From Bacteroidales bacterium (GTDB taxonomy: Bacteria; Bacteroidota; Bacteroidia; Bacteroidales; GCA-2748055), in NCBI GenBank assembly GCA_021740585.1, contig JAIOZM010000012.1:1-64000 (forward strand): a stretch of 64,000 bases of DNA. Reading direction: 5' to 3'. Shown piece by piece: positions 9,983 through 18,943 of this stretch (the stretch's first letter is position 1; each line of letters opens with the position of its first letter). The notes below the pieces were generated by a model. The model ran no database searches, was not told the DNA's origin, and saw only the letters and a list, made by a program, of their open reading frames with translations. The translations under genes and the position numbers were made by a program.

Positions 9983-10311
9983 ATTACAATTTTTTAAAAA
10001 GTATAAATATTTGTCCGCTTTTCATTGCGGTTCGGCAAGATTGCACTCTTTGACAAAGCTTTGGTTGTAGCGTTGGCTTGTGAGGGTTTGGCAATGTGTG
10101 CAATGTGGGACGGCAGAATTTCAAAATTTTTGTACGGTGGGTAAAAAAAATAAAACACATTTGGGTCGGCAATGATTGTCGGATTATTTGTCTGTCAGTT
10201 TCTTTTTTCATACCAAGTTTAATAATCCATTTTCATCTTCAATTTGCAGTGTCGTTGTCTTTTTCCCGCTTGTGCATAATTAATTTAATAATCAAATTAG
10301 CCTAGCTTTTT

Positions 10312-12738
10312 CTACTTTTTTTGATTTGCAGAATTATACTTAATTGGTATTGAAAAATAAAATTGTGAACCTTCACCGGGTTTTGATTTCACCCAGATTT
10401 TACCTCCCAGCATTTCAACATAAGCTTTTGCGATAGAAAGTCCCAGACCAACACCCTGTCTGGCCTCTTTATCTTCAATATCGGCTTGGACGAATCGGTC
10501 AAAAATAGCTTTTTGCCTGCTCAAAGGAATTCCAATGCCGGTATCCTTTACAAAGAATAACAATTCCTCACATTCTTTTGTGGGAGAATCGATAGAATGG
10601 CAATGCGTATAGCCAAATTCTACATATCCTTCATTTGTATATTTGATTGCATTTTTAATCAGGTTTGAAAGTATTCCATAGAATCTTATTTCATCTGTTT
10701 CAATTACAGCGTCATTATCAGATAAAGATTTTTTATATTTTAATTCCAGACCTTTATTCTTGCTTTCTAAATCAAACAAAGAAAAAAGCTGGTCAAATTG
10801 AGCATTAATATTAACGCTGGAAATGAATAATTCTGTTTGTCCGGATTCAATTTTTGAAATATTCATGAGATCATCAATTATCTCGAGCAAACGTTGACTG
10901 CTTTTCTCGATAATATCGATATGATGAATTTGTTTTTCATGACTAAGATTTGGAGTTTTTAACAAATTTGCGAATCCAATAATTCCATTCATTGGTGTTC
11001 GTATTTCATGACTCATATTAGCAAGGAATGCAGACTTTAATCTATCCGACTCCGTTGCTTTTATAAGAGCAGCCTGCAAGTTTACCTCAGCTCTCTTCCG
11101 ATCAATAGAAACACTTATCTGATCAGAAATGAACTCAAGCAGCTCCATATCAGACTTATTGTAGGCATTTTCATCAGTATAACTTTGTACCGCCAGCACT
11201 CCCATAACACCACCTTCAATTTTTAAAGGGACGCCAAGCCAAATTTTCGAATCCGTACCAAACCTTTCAATTTTACCTTGACGTTCTAATTCTTTCACCT
11301 CTTCTGCATTAACTATAAGAGAGTTCTCAGTTTTAATTACATAATTGGTTAAAGTTTTTCCGGCGGGGAAGGAAGCAAACTTATCTTTTTCATCGGTAAA
11401 ATAAGGGCATGAGATGGTATCAGTTTCAGGCTCGTAAAGAGCTATATAAAAATTGGTAGTGTCCATAATAGCACTTAATTCAATATGAATAATTCCAATT
11501 AAATCATCAAGTTTATCAGAAGTAATGGCTGCATTTGAAATATTGTACAATAATTTTTGTAACTGCTCGGCTCGTTTACGCTCTGTTATATCCCTGTTTA
11601 CACCTCGCCGGCCCAGATAATTATTCTCATCATCAAATACTTGTACGCAAAAATGTGAAATCCATTTTTCCTTACCATCTGCGGTGAGAATAATGAATTC
11701 AATGGGTTGGGACACATGATTATGATCCTGAATAAAATGTTTTTTTATGCTTTCTCTATAATCAGGATGAGTAATTTCGGTTAACAGATTTTTGTTTTTA
11801 ATGAATGCCTCGCGTGGATAACCGGTAGTTCTTTCACAAACAGAAGAAATATATACATACTCTCCTTCAGGGTTAACCCAAAATTCGAAATCGGCAGCAT
11901 AATCGGCCAATAAACGATATTTAGTTTCACTTTCCTTTAAAAACTTTTTCTGCTGCTCAAGTTCTTTGCGGTGAAAAGCATTACTTAGGACAGAAGGCAT
12001 GCGGAACAGGTAATTATTTTGTTTGACTATATAATCATCCACTCCAATTTTAAGGGCATCCACAGCTGTTTTTTCATTCCCCTGGCCTGTTACAATAACC
12101 AGTGCCAGGGAAAGTTTGCGTTCATGCCTTATAATTTTGCACACTTCTAGAGCGTTTAATCCAGGCAACTGATAATCGAGTAAAACAATATCAAAGCTGC
12201 ACTCTGAATTTGGGTTATCAGGTAAGACTTCCAGAATTTCCTCACCTGAATTAACGATTGTAAAATGAAAATGCGGTGCGTAATTTTTGAAATAGCGTTT
12301 GGTCAGATCAACATCACTTAAATGGTGTTCTACATATAAAACCCTTATGTGTTTCAAATTATTTACATGCTGCAATAAAGTGAACTCTATTTGCTCCGTA
12401 ATTAGTTTGTGGAATCCTGGTTTCTTTGGAATAAAATCATTTGCACCTGTCATTAATGCTGCAATGGCTATTTCTTCCGAACCTGAAGATGTAAAAATAA
12501 TGATAGGAATCTCACAGTTTTCCTTTCTTAGATCGCTTAATAAATCCATGCCATTTCCATCCGGAAGCTTTAGATCAAAAAGGGCGAAATCAATGTCAGG
12601 TTCAGTATGTATTAATTTTCTGGCTTCCTCAATGAGTCCAACAACTAAAATAACAATTTTGGGCCATCGCTTTTTTAATTCAATGCTAAGCAGTTCAGCA
12701 TCTGTACGATTGTCTTCAAGCAGGAGTAATTTTTTCAT
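10312..12738 (-). CDS. Hybrid histidine kinase: REC-REC-PAS-GAF-HisKA-HATPase
   Basis: Two N-terminal receiver domains, PAS, GAF, SHEIRTPMNGIIGF H-box, and DTGIGI/GVGLGLSIAK ATPase boxes. Confidence 0.95.
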   Translation of the reverse strand: MKKLLLLEDNRTDAELLSIELKKRWPKIVILVVGLIEEARKLIHTEPDIDFALFDLKLPDGNGMDLLSDLRKENCEIPIIIFTSSGSEEIAIAALMTGANDFIPKKPGFHKLITEQIEFTLLQHVNNLKHIRVLYVEHHLSDVDLTKRYFKNYAPHFHFTIVNSGEEILEVLPDNPNSECSFDIVLLDYQLPGLNALEVCKIIRHERKLSLALVIVTGQGNEKTAVDALKIGVDDYIVKQNNYLFRMPSVLSNAFHRKELEQQKKFLKESETKYRLLADYAADFEFWVNPEGEYVYISSVCERTTGYPREAFIKNKNLLTEITHPDYRESIKKHFIQDHNHVSQPIEFIILTADGKEKWISHFCVQVFDDENNYLGRRGVNRDITERKRAEQLQKLLYNISNAAITSDKLDDLIGIIHIELSAIMDTTNFYIALYEPETDTISCPYFTDEKDKFASFPAGKTLTNYVIKTENSLIVNAEEVKELERQGKIERFGTDSKIWLGVPLKIEGGVMGVLAVQSYTDENAYNKSDMELLEFISDQISVSIDRKRAEVNLQAALIKATESDRLKSAFLANMSHEIRTPMNGIIGFANLLKTPNLSHEKQIHHIDIIEKSSQRLLEIIDDLMNISKIESGQTELFISSVNINAQFDQLFSLFDLESKNKGLELKYKKSLSDNDAVIETDEIRFYGILSNLIKNAIKYTNEGYVEFGYTHCHSIDSPTKECEELLFFVKDTGIGIPLSRQKAIFDRFVQADIEDKEARQGVGLGLSIAKAYVEMLGGKIWVKSKPGEGSQFYFSIPIKYNSANQKK

Positions 12739-12791
12739 AAGAAAGGCATTTTTTAGAGTTATCTGGAAGCCTTCAGTGCTTAAAATTGAGC

Positions 12792-13784
12792 TTATGAATT
12801 AAGAATTTCCTCAATCCTCGTCAACTCAATACCGCTAAACTTTATATTGTCGAGTAGCTTTAAATTGTCCTTCAATTGAGTAACACTGCTTGCTCCGATT
12901 AAGACAGAAGTAATCCTGTTGTCCCTCAATAACCAGGAAAGTGCCATTTGAGCCAGCGATTGACCTCTTTTTTCAGCCAAATGGTTCAACTGACTAATTT
13001 TTTTTAATTTATCATCTGTAATTTGTTCCTTTTTTAAGAATCCATGTTCCTTGCTGGCCCTGGAGCCATCAGGAATGCCTTTTAAATATTTATTGGTGAG
13101 TAATCCCTGAGCCAAAGGGGAGAAGGGAATGCATCCAATACCTTTTTCCTGTAAAACATCCAACAAACCATCTTCAACCCATCGCTCAAACATTGAGTAT
13201 TTGGGCTGATGAATAATACAGGGCGTTCCAAGACTATCAAGAATTTCGGTGGCTCTCAAAGTCTGTTCAGCCGAATAATTCGAAATCCCCACATATAAAG
13301 CTTTACCTGAACGAACTGCATGGTCAAGTGCCATCATTGTCTCTTCCATGGGGGTTTCAGGGTCTGGACGGTGTGAATAAAATATATCTACATAATCCAG
13401 TTTCATTCTTTTCAAACTCTGATCTAAACTCGAAAGCAAATATTTCCTGCTTCCCCAATCTCCATAAGGACCGGGCCACATATAATAACCGGCTTTGGTC
13501 GAAATAATCATTTCATCCCTATATTGTTTGAGATCTTTTTTCAAAATACGCCCAAAATTTTTCTCTGCCGATCCGGGGGGAGGTCCATAATTATTGGCCA
13601 GATCAAAATGCGTGATCCCTGAATTAAATGCAAAATGAATAACTTCGCGGGCTGTCTGAAACGGATCAACTCCTCCAAAGTTGTGCCATAACCCGAGCGA
13701 AATAACCGGCAACTTTAATCCGCTATCGCCACAGCGATTATAAATCATTTTATCATATCGTTTATCTGAAACTGAGATTTTCAT
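12792..13784 (-). CDS. Aldo/keto reductase (YghZ/GAP-reductase-like)
   Basis: GITHFDLANNYGPPPGSAEKNFG, YVDIFYSHRPDPETPMEETM, YVGISNY. Confidence 0.95.
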   Translation of the reverse strand: MKISVSDKRYDKMIYNRCGDSGLKLPVISLGLWHNFGGVDPFQTAREVIHFAFNSGITHFDLANNYGPPPGSAEKNFGRILKKDLKQYRDEMIISTKAGYYMWPGPYGDWGSRKYLLSSLDQSLKRMKLDYVDIFYSHRPDPETPMEETMMALDHAVRSGKALYVGISNYSAEQTLRATEILDSLGTPCIIHQPKYSMFERWVEDGLLDVLQEKGIGCIPFSPLAQGLLTNKYLKGIPDGSRASKEHGFLKKEQITDDKLKKISQLNHLAEKRGQSLAQMALSWLLRDNRITSVLIGASSVTQLKDNLKLLDNIKFSGIELTRIEEILNS

Positions 13785-14027
13785 GGAAATAAATATTATG
13801 AGTCATTTTTAAACTTAACACTTCCTTAAAGATAGAAAAATTATCAGTAGTATCCGTTAAAAATATGAGTTGTTTTTACTTAGCTCGTATGACAAGTTAT
13901 ACTTAAGTTTTGGATCGGAGGATTGGGGGCAGCCATTTTTTTCCAGCTTAAGCCCACTATTTTACATCCATTACAGGCAGAACTTTTAGCTTTCAAATCC
14001 CATTCCTGGTAGTTCAATCTTTATCCT

Positions 14028-15008
14028 TTACCAACCCAATAAATAAGCAAATACCAATGGGGCAACAATAGAGGCATCCGATTCGATAATAAACCGTGGT
14101 GTGTCTACTTCTAATTTTCCCCAGGTAATTTTTTCGTTGGGAACTGCCCCGGAATAGGATCCATAGCTTGTGGTTGAATCGCTGATTTGACAGAAATATG
14201 CCCAAACAGGGATTTTGTCTTCCTTTAAATCCTGATGTAACATAGGAACTACACAAATCGGGAAATCGCCTGCAATACCGCCTCCAATCTGAAAAAATCC
14301 AATGCCATTTTGTGAGTTATTCTTATACCAATCGGCAAGAAATATCATATATTCTATACCCGATTTAGTAATTTTTGGGGTCATGATACCTTCAATGCAA
14401 TGCGCAGCAAAAAAATTTCCACAGGTTGAATCTTCCCATCCCGGAACAATAATTGGCAGGTTCTTTTGTGCCGCAGCTAAAAGCCATGAATTAGCAGGAT
14501 CTATTTCATATTCAGATTCCAGAACACCGCTAAGTAGAAGACGATAAAAATATTGGTGCGGGAAGTATCGTTCACCCTTATTCTCAGCTTCCAGCCATAG
14601 TCTTACCAGATGATCCTCAATTTTCCTCATGGCTTCTTCTTCAGGAATACAGGTATCTGTAACCCTGTTAAAATGTTGGTCGAGAAGTTTTTTTTCATCC
14701 TGCGGTGATAAATCGCGGTAATTAGGAACTTGCTTATAATGACTATGGGCAACCAAATTAAAAACATCCTCCTCAAGATTGGCTCCGGTGCAGGTAATGA
14801 TATGCACTTTATCCTGTCGTATCATTTCAGCCAAAGATTTCCCTATTTCTGCAGTACTCATAGCACCGGCTAAGGTTATCATCATCAATCCGTCTTTTTC
14901 AAGATGAGATTCATAAGCTTTTGAGGCATTTACAAGACTTGCTGCATTGAAATGCAAATAATGTTTTTCAATAAAATCAGAAATAGGTCCTTTTTTAGCT
15001 TTTTGCAT
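14028..15008 (-). CDS. Deoxyhypusine synthase family protein
   Basis: ITCTGANLEEDVFNL; YSGAVPNEKITWGKLEVDTPRFIIESDASIVAPLVFA, which retains the WGK catalytic-lysine motif of DHS. Confidence 0.92.
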   Translation of the reverse strand: MQKAKKGPISDFIEKHYLHFNAASLVNASKAYESHLEKDGLMMITLAGAMSTAEIGKSLAEMIRQDKVHIITCTGANLEEDVFNLVAHSHYKQVPNYRDLSPQDEKKLLDQHFNRVTDTCIPEEEAMRKIEDHLVRLWLEAENKGERYFPHQYFYRLLLSGVLESEYEIDPANSWLLAAAQKNLPIIVPGWEDSTCGNFFAAHCIEGIMTPKITKSGIEYMIFLADWYKNNSQNGIGFFQIGGGIAGDFPICVVPMLHQDLKEDKIPVWAYFCQISDSTTSYGSYSGAVPNEKITWGKLEVDTPRFIIESDASIVAPLVFAYLLGW

Positions 15009-15130
15009 AATAATTATAATTTAATACTTTATATAAGTAGCGTTGGGAAAATCCTTAAAATCTAAAAAGATTGCCAAGCTACGCAATAACCTTAACGGTC
15101 AATTGAATATTTAAAAATCAATAACTGATT

Positions 15131-16537
15131 CTAATCCGAATACCCCAAAATATTTAACATATCCTCTACCGTCTGCTCATTTCTGTAAACAAAATCAATA
15201 AAATTGCCCTTTTCATCACGATCAATAATAACTTGCTTAGGGGATGGGATTAAGCAGTGTTTTATCCCTCCATATCCACTAATCGAATCCTGATAAGCCC
15301 CGGTATGAAAAAACCCAAGATATAAAGGTTCTTTTTCCTCTTTGGGGAAGGTGGGCAAAACAATTTGTTGATTCAAATCTTCAGAGTTATAGTAATCCGA
15401 ATGATCACAACTTATTCCTCCAATGCTTACCCTGTCGTATTCATGATCCCATTTATTAATAGGAAGAAGAATGAATTTTTCATGTATGGACCAGGCGTCG
15501 GGTATGGTATTCATAAGGCTGTTATCGACCATATACCATAATTCGGAGTCGTTTTGTTGTTTCTGTTCCAAAACCTGAAATATAGTTGCGCCACTTTCCC
15601 CAACAGTGTATTTGCCAAATTCAGTAAATATGTTTGGTTCATGCACACCGGCAGCTACACTCGATTCCTTTATATTATTAATGATTTCTTTTATCATGTA
15701 TTCATAGTCGTACTCAAATCCCAGATGATTTCGAATAGGGAAGCCTCCGCCTAAATTTAATGAATCGAGGGTATCACAAACCTTCTTTAATTTGTTATAC
15801 AATTTAACCCCCTTCTGAAATTCGCCCCAATAATACAAACTATCCTTGATTCCTGAATCTACAAAGAAATGAAGCATTTTCAATTCCAGGTTTGCATTTG
15901 GTTTAATTTTATTCTCGTAAAAATCGAGAATTTTATCGGGGGGAACACCCAGTCTGGAAGTATAATAAGATGATTGAGGCTCTTCGTTAATGGCCATGCG
16001 AATGCCAATCTTAATTTTCTTTCCATTAGCAATCCTTATTAAACGATCGAGTTCATCCTGACTGTCGAGGACAATAACCGAATTCTTGAACCCCTGTGAA
16101 TGCAGTCTTAATATTTTTTGAATATATTCATCTGTTTTATATCCATTATGTATAATGAATATTGATTTATTCAATTCTTTATCGATAAATAATTTCTCAA
16201 TTAAATCAATATCGAAAGAGGAACTTGTTTCCAGATTAACATCATTTTTCAATGCGGTACTTACCACATGATGGAAGTGATTGCACTTAGTACAATAACA
16301 AAAATGATATTTCCCTTTGTATTGGCTTGATTTTATTGCGCGATTGAATAAATTTTTTGCCCGTTTAATTTGTTCCCCAATTCTGGGAAGGTAAACCAAT
16401 TTGAAGGGGGTACCATACTTTTCAATGAGATACTTTAAAGAAACTCCATGGAATGTCAGGTAACCGTCTTTTAGGTCAAAGCCCTCCTGTGGGAAGTAAA
16501 AGCTCTGTTCAACGAGGTCAAAATAGGTATTTTTCAT
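15131..16537 (-). CDS. Fold-III PLP decarboxylase, probable biosynthetic arginine decarboxylase
   Basis: KYHFCYCTKCNHFHHVVSTALKNDVNLETSSSFDIDLIEKL, SLNLGGGFPIRNHLG, EFGKYTVG; next to the DHS-like gene. Confidence 0.85.
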   Translation of the reverse strand: MKNTYFDLVEQSFYFPQEGFDLKDGYLTFHGVSLKYLIEKYGTPFKLVYLPRIGEQIKRAKNLFNRAIKSSQYKGKYHFCYCTKCNHFHHVVSTALKNDVNLETSSSFDIDLIEKLFIDKELNKSIFIIHNGYKTDEYIQKILRLHSQGFKNSVIVLDSQDELDRLIRIANGKKIKIGIRMAINEEPQSSYYTSRLGVPPDKILDFYENKIKPNANLELKMLHFFVDSGIKDSLYYWGEFQKGVKLYNKLKKVCDTLDSLNLGGGFPIRNHLGFEYDYEYMIKEIINNIKESSVAAGVHEPNIFTEFGKYTVGESGATIFQVLEQKQQNDSELWYMVDNSLMNTIPDAWSIHEKFILLPINKWDHEYDRVSIGGISCDHSDYYNSEDLNQQIVLPTFPKEEKEPLYLGFFHTGAYQDSISGYGGIKHCLIPSPKQVIIDRDEKGNFIDFVYRNEQTVEDMLNILGYSD

Positions 16538-16566
16538 CTTAGATTGCTGCTTATCTGGTAATATAA

Positions 16567-17400
16567 TTAATTAGGTGGATTTTTATAAACGATGGTCCGG
16601 TGAGGGAAAGGTATTTCGATACCCTCCTTATCAAAACGTTTTTTTATCGATTCCAATACATCACATTTTAGTTCGAATGCTTTATCGTTGTTTTCTGACC
16701 ATGCATAAGCCCTCATCATAATTGCACTGTCAGCATATTCAATCATTCGAACTATAACAGGGGGAACACTATTTGCAATATCCTCCTCCGTTCTCACATC
16801 CAAAAAGTGTTTATGATTTTGAACTTCTTCTTTCATTATTTTCGATGCTTTATCAAAATCAGAATCATAGCTGATCCCGATATTTATAAACTTACGAATT
16901 CTCTCATCGGTAATATTACTGTTTAATATAGTTTCCTCATTAATAACAGAATTCGGGACAATAATTCTTCGGTTTTCATAATCTCTGATTATTGTATGCC
17001 TTAAGGTAATTTCTTCTACTACACCTTTTATTCCCGTTCCAAATTCAATAGTGTCAGTTACTCTGTAGGGTTTGGAAAAGAGAATAAAAATTCCGCTAAA
17101 GATATTAGCGAATACTTTTTGAGAGGCAAAGGCAATAATGGCTGTAAGAATTCCCGCACCTACTATTAATTTATCGGTTAATTCTTTAAAACTTGGAATG
17201 CGGGATATTATAAAGAAAAATGCTATGGAATAAATTACAAAGGAAACTGAATTTTTAATAAAGGAAAAATTTGTCGGATCTACTTTTAAAAGAACAGAAT
17301 TTCGTCGAATATAAAAATTAAGGATTACTCTGATAATGGTTGAAATTACCCAGGCTGACACCAAAATAATTCCAATAATTAATAAATCTTTCCAATTCAT
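16567..17400 (-). CDS. Mechanosensitive ion channel family protein (MscS)
   Basis: TAIIAFASQKVFANIFSGIFILFSKPYRVTDTIEFG...EITLRHTIIRDYENRRIIVPNSVI. Confidence 0.95.
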   Translation of the reverse strand: MNWKDLLIIGIILVSAWVISTIIRVILNFYIRRNSVLLKVDPTNFSFIKNSVSFVIYSIAFFFIISRIPSFKELTDKLIVGAGILTAIIAFASQKVFANIFSGIFILFSKPYRVTDTIEFGTGIKGVVEEITLRHTIIRDYENRRIIVPNSVINEETILNSNITDERIRKFINIGISYDSDFDKASKIMKEEVQNHKHFLDVRTEEDIANSVPPVIVRMIEYADSAIMMRAYAWSENNDKAFELKCDVLESIKKRFDKEGIEIPFPHRTIVYKNPPN

Positions 17401-17725
17401 CTATGCTAATTTTATATTTTGAACTTAAATCATAAGGAAGAAACAACAGATTTAAGTATATGTGTCAAAAATATTGGTGAATAAAAAAATGAAAATAATA
17501 TTTTAAGTTGCTGAATGATAATTAAATAAGTTTAAAATAGCTATTGATTCTTATACGCTGCTTCAATTTACAAATAAAAACTTTTTTTCACTATTATTTA
17601 GCTATAAAATAAAATAAAACCAAAATCATATTATCAATTTTAATATTTCACTATTTTTAAACATTCATAATGTATCACATTATCTCTTTCACATAATTAA
17701 ATTTGCACAATTATAAACTCCAGAT

Positions 17726-18943
17726 ATGCTAAACAATTATACTGCCGGCAATAAAGGGCAGAAAGTAAGGTCAGATTGTTTCGTAACATTGGCTTTAACT
17801 GAAAAAGGTGGACTAATTATCGATATCCAATCGAAAGTCAAGGCCTTATACGGACAAAGAATAAAAGATCTTGCTGAGGAAATCCTGAATTATTTTGGTA
17901 TTCTTAATGCTCATATAGTGATCGAAGATGAAGGTGCTCTCGATTTCGTTCTGGCTGCGAGAATTGAATCTGCTATTAAACAGGCTGTTAATACCGATCT
18001 TGAATTTCTTCTTCCCTTTAAGCCTGTAAATGATTTTAAACCTGTAAAGGAAAGGGAGAGATTTTCAAGATTATACCTTCCCGGAAATTCCCCGGCAATG
18101 ATGTTAAACGCCGGTATTCACAAGCCCAATGCTATTATTTTGGATTTAGAGGATTCTGTAGCTCCTGATAAAAAGCATGAAGCAGGTTTATTGGTAAGAA
18201 ATGCTTTACGAGAGGTGAATTTCTTTGGAGCTGAACGAATGGTAAGGATTAATCAAATACCTCAGGGCTTAAAGGATCTTAGCTATATTATTCCTCATAA
18301 TGTAAATCTTATTCTTTTACCTAAATGCGAAAAGCCGGAAGATATTTCCACTCTGGAAAAGGAAATAGAAAAGCTGAAGGTAAAACATAATGTATCCAAT
18401 GATATTTGTCTTATGCCGATAATTGAATCCGCTTTGGGTGTGGAAAATGCCTTTACTATAGCAAAATCTTCAAAAAATATAGTGGGTTTGGCCATCGGCT
18501 TAGAAGATTATACTGCCGATCTTGGCGTACAAAGAACTCAGCCGGCCTGGGAGTCTTTTTATGCACGTACACGAATTGTCAATGCTTGCAAAGCGGCTGG
18601 CATTCAGGCAATCGACTCAGTATTTTCTGATGTGGCTGATATGGAAGGCTTAAAAGAGACTATTAAAGTATCGAAATCGCTTGGATTTGAAGGTATGGGT
18701 TGTATTCATCCAAGACAAATTGGGGTAATTCACGAGGGTTATGCACCAAATGAAGCTGAAATTGAAAAGGCGGAGAAAATTGTAAATGCCTTTATCATTG
18801 CGGGAGAAATGGGTTTGGGGGTGGTATCATTGGGGACAAAAATGATCGACCCGCCTGTGGTAAAAAGAGCTCAGAAAATAATTGACCTTGCTTTGAAACT
18901 TAATTTAACAGATAAAAACTGGAGGAATAAATATGTCGGTTGA
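17726..18943 (+). CDS. CitD-like acyl-carrier domain fused to citrate lyase beta (CitE)
   Basis: N-terminus AGNKGQKVRSDCFVTLALTEKGGLIIDIQSKVKALYG...EDEGALDFVLAARIESAI (CitD-like), then LYLPGNSPAMMLNAGIHKPNAIILDLEDSVAPDKK (CitE). Confidence 0.9.
   Translation: MLNNYTAGNKGQKVRSDCFVTLALTEKGGLIIDIQSKVKALYGQRIKDLAEEILNYFGILNAHIVIEDEGALDFVLAARIESAIKQAVNTDLEFLLPFKPVNDFKPVKERERFSRLYLPGNSPAMMLNAGIHKPNAIILDLEDSVAPDKKHEAGLLVRNALREVNFFGAERMVRINQIPQGLKDLSYIIPHNVNLILLPKCEKPEDISTLEKEIEKLKVKHNVSNDICLMPIIESALGVENAFTIAKSSKNIVGLAIGLEDYTADLGVQRTQPAWESFYARTRIVNACKAAGIQAIDSVFSDVADMEGLKETIKVSKSLGFEGMGCIHPRQIGVIHEGYAPNEAEIEKAEKIVNAFIIAGEMGLGVVSLGTKMIDPPVVKRAQKIIDLALKLNLTDKNWRNKYVG

Noticed and set aside
12299-12802. 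167-aa plus-strand ORF
   Set aside because: Antisense to the well-supported hybrid histidine kinase; no recognisable motif.
14014-14256. 80-aa minus-strand ORF
   Set aside because: Alternate frame inside the DHS-like gene; composition typical of a shadow ORF.
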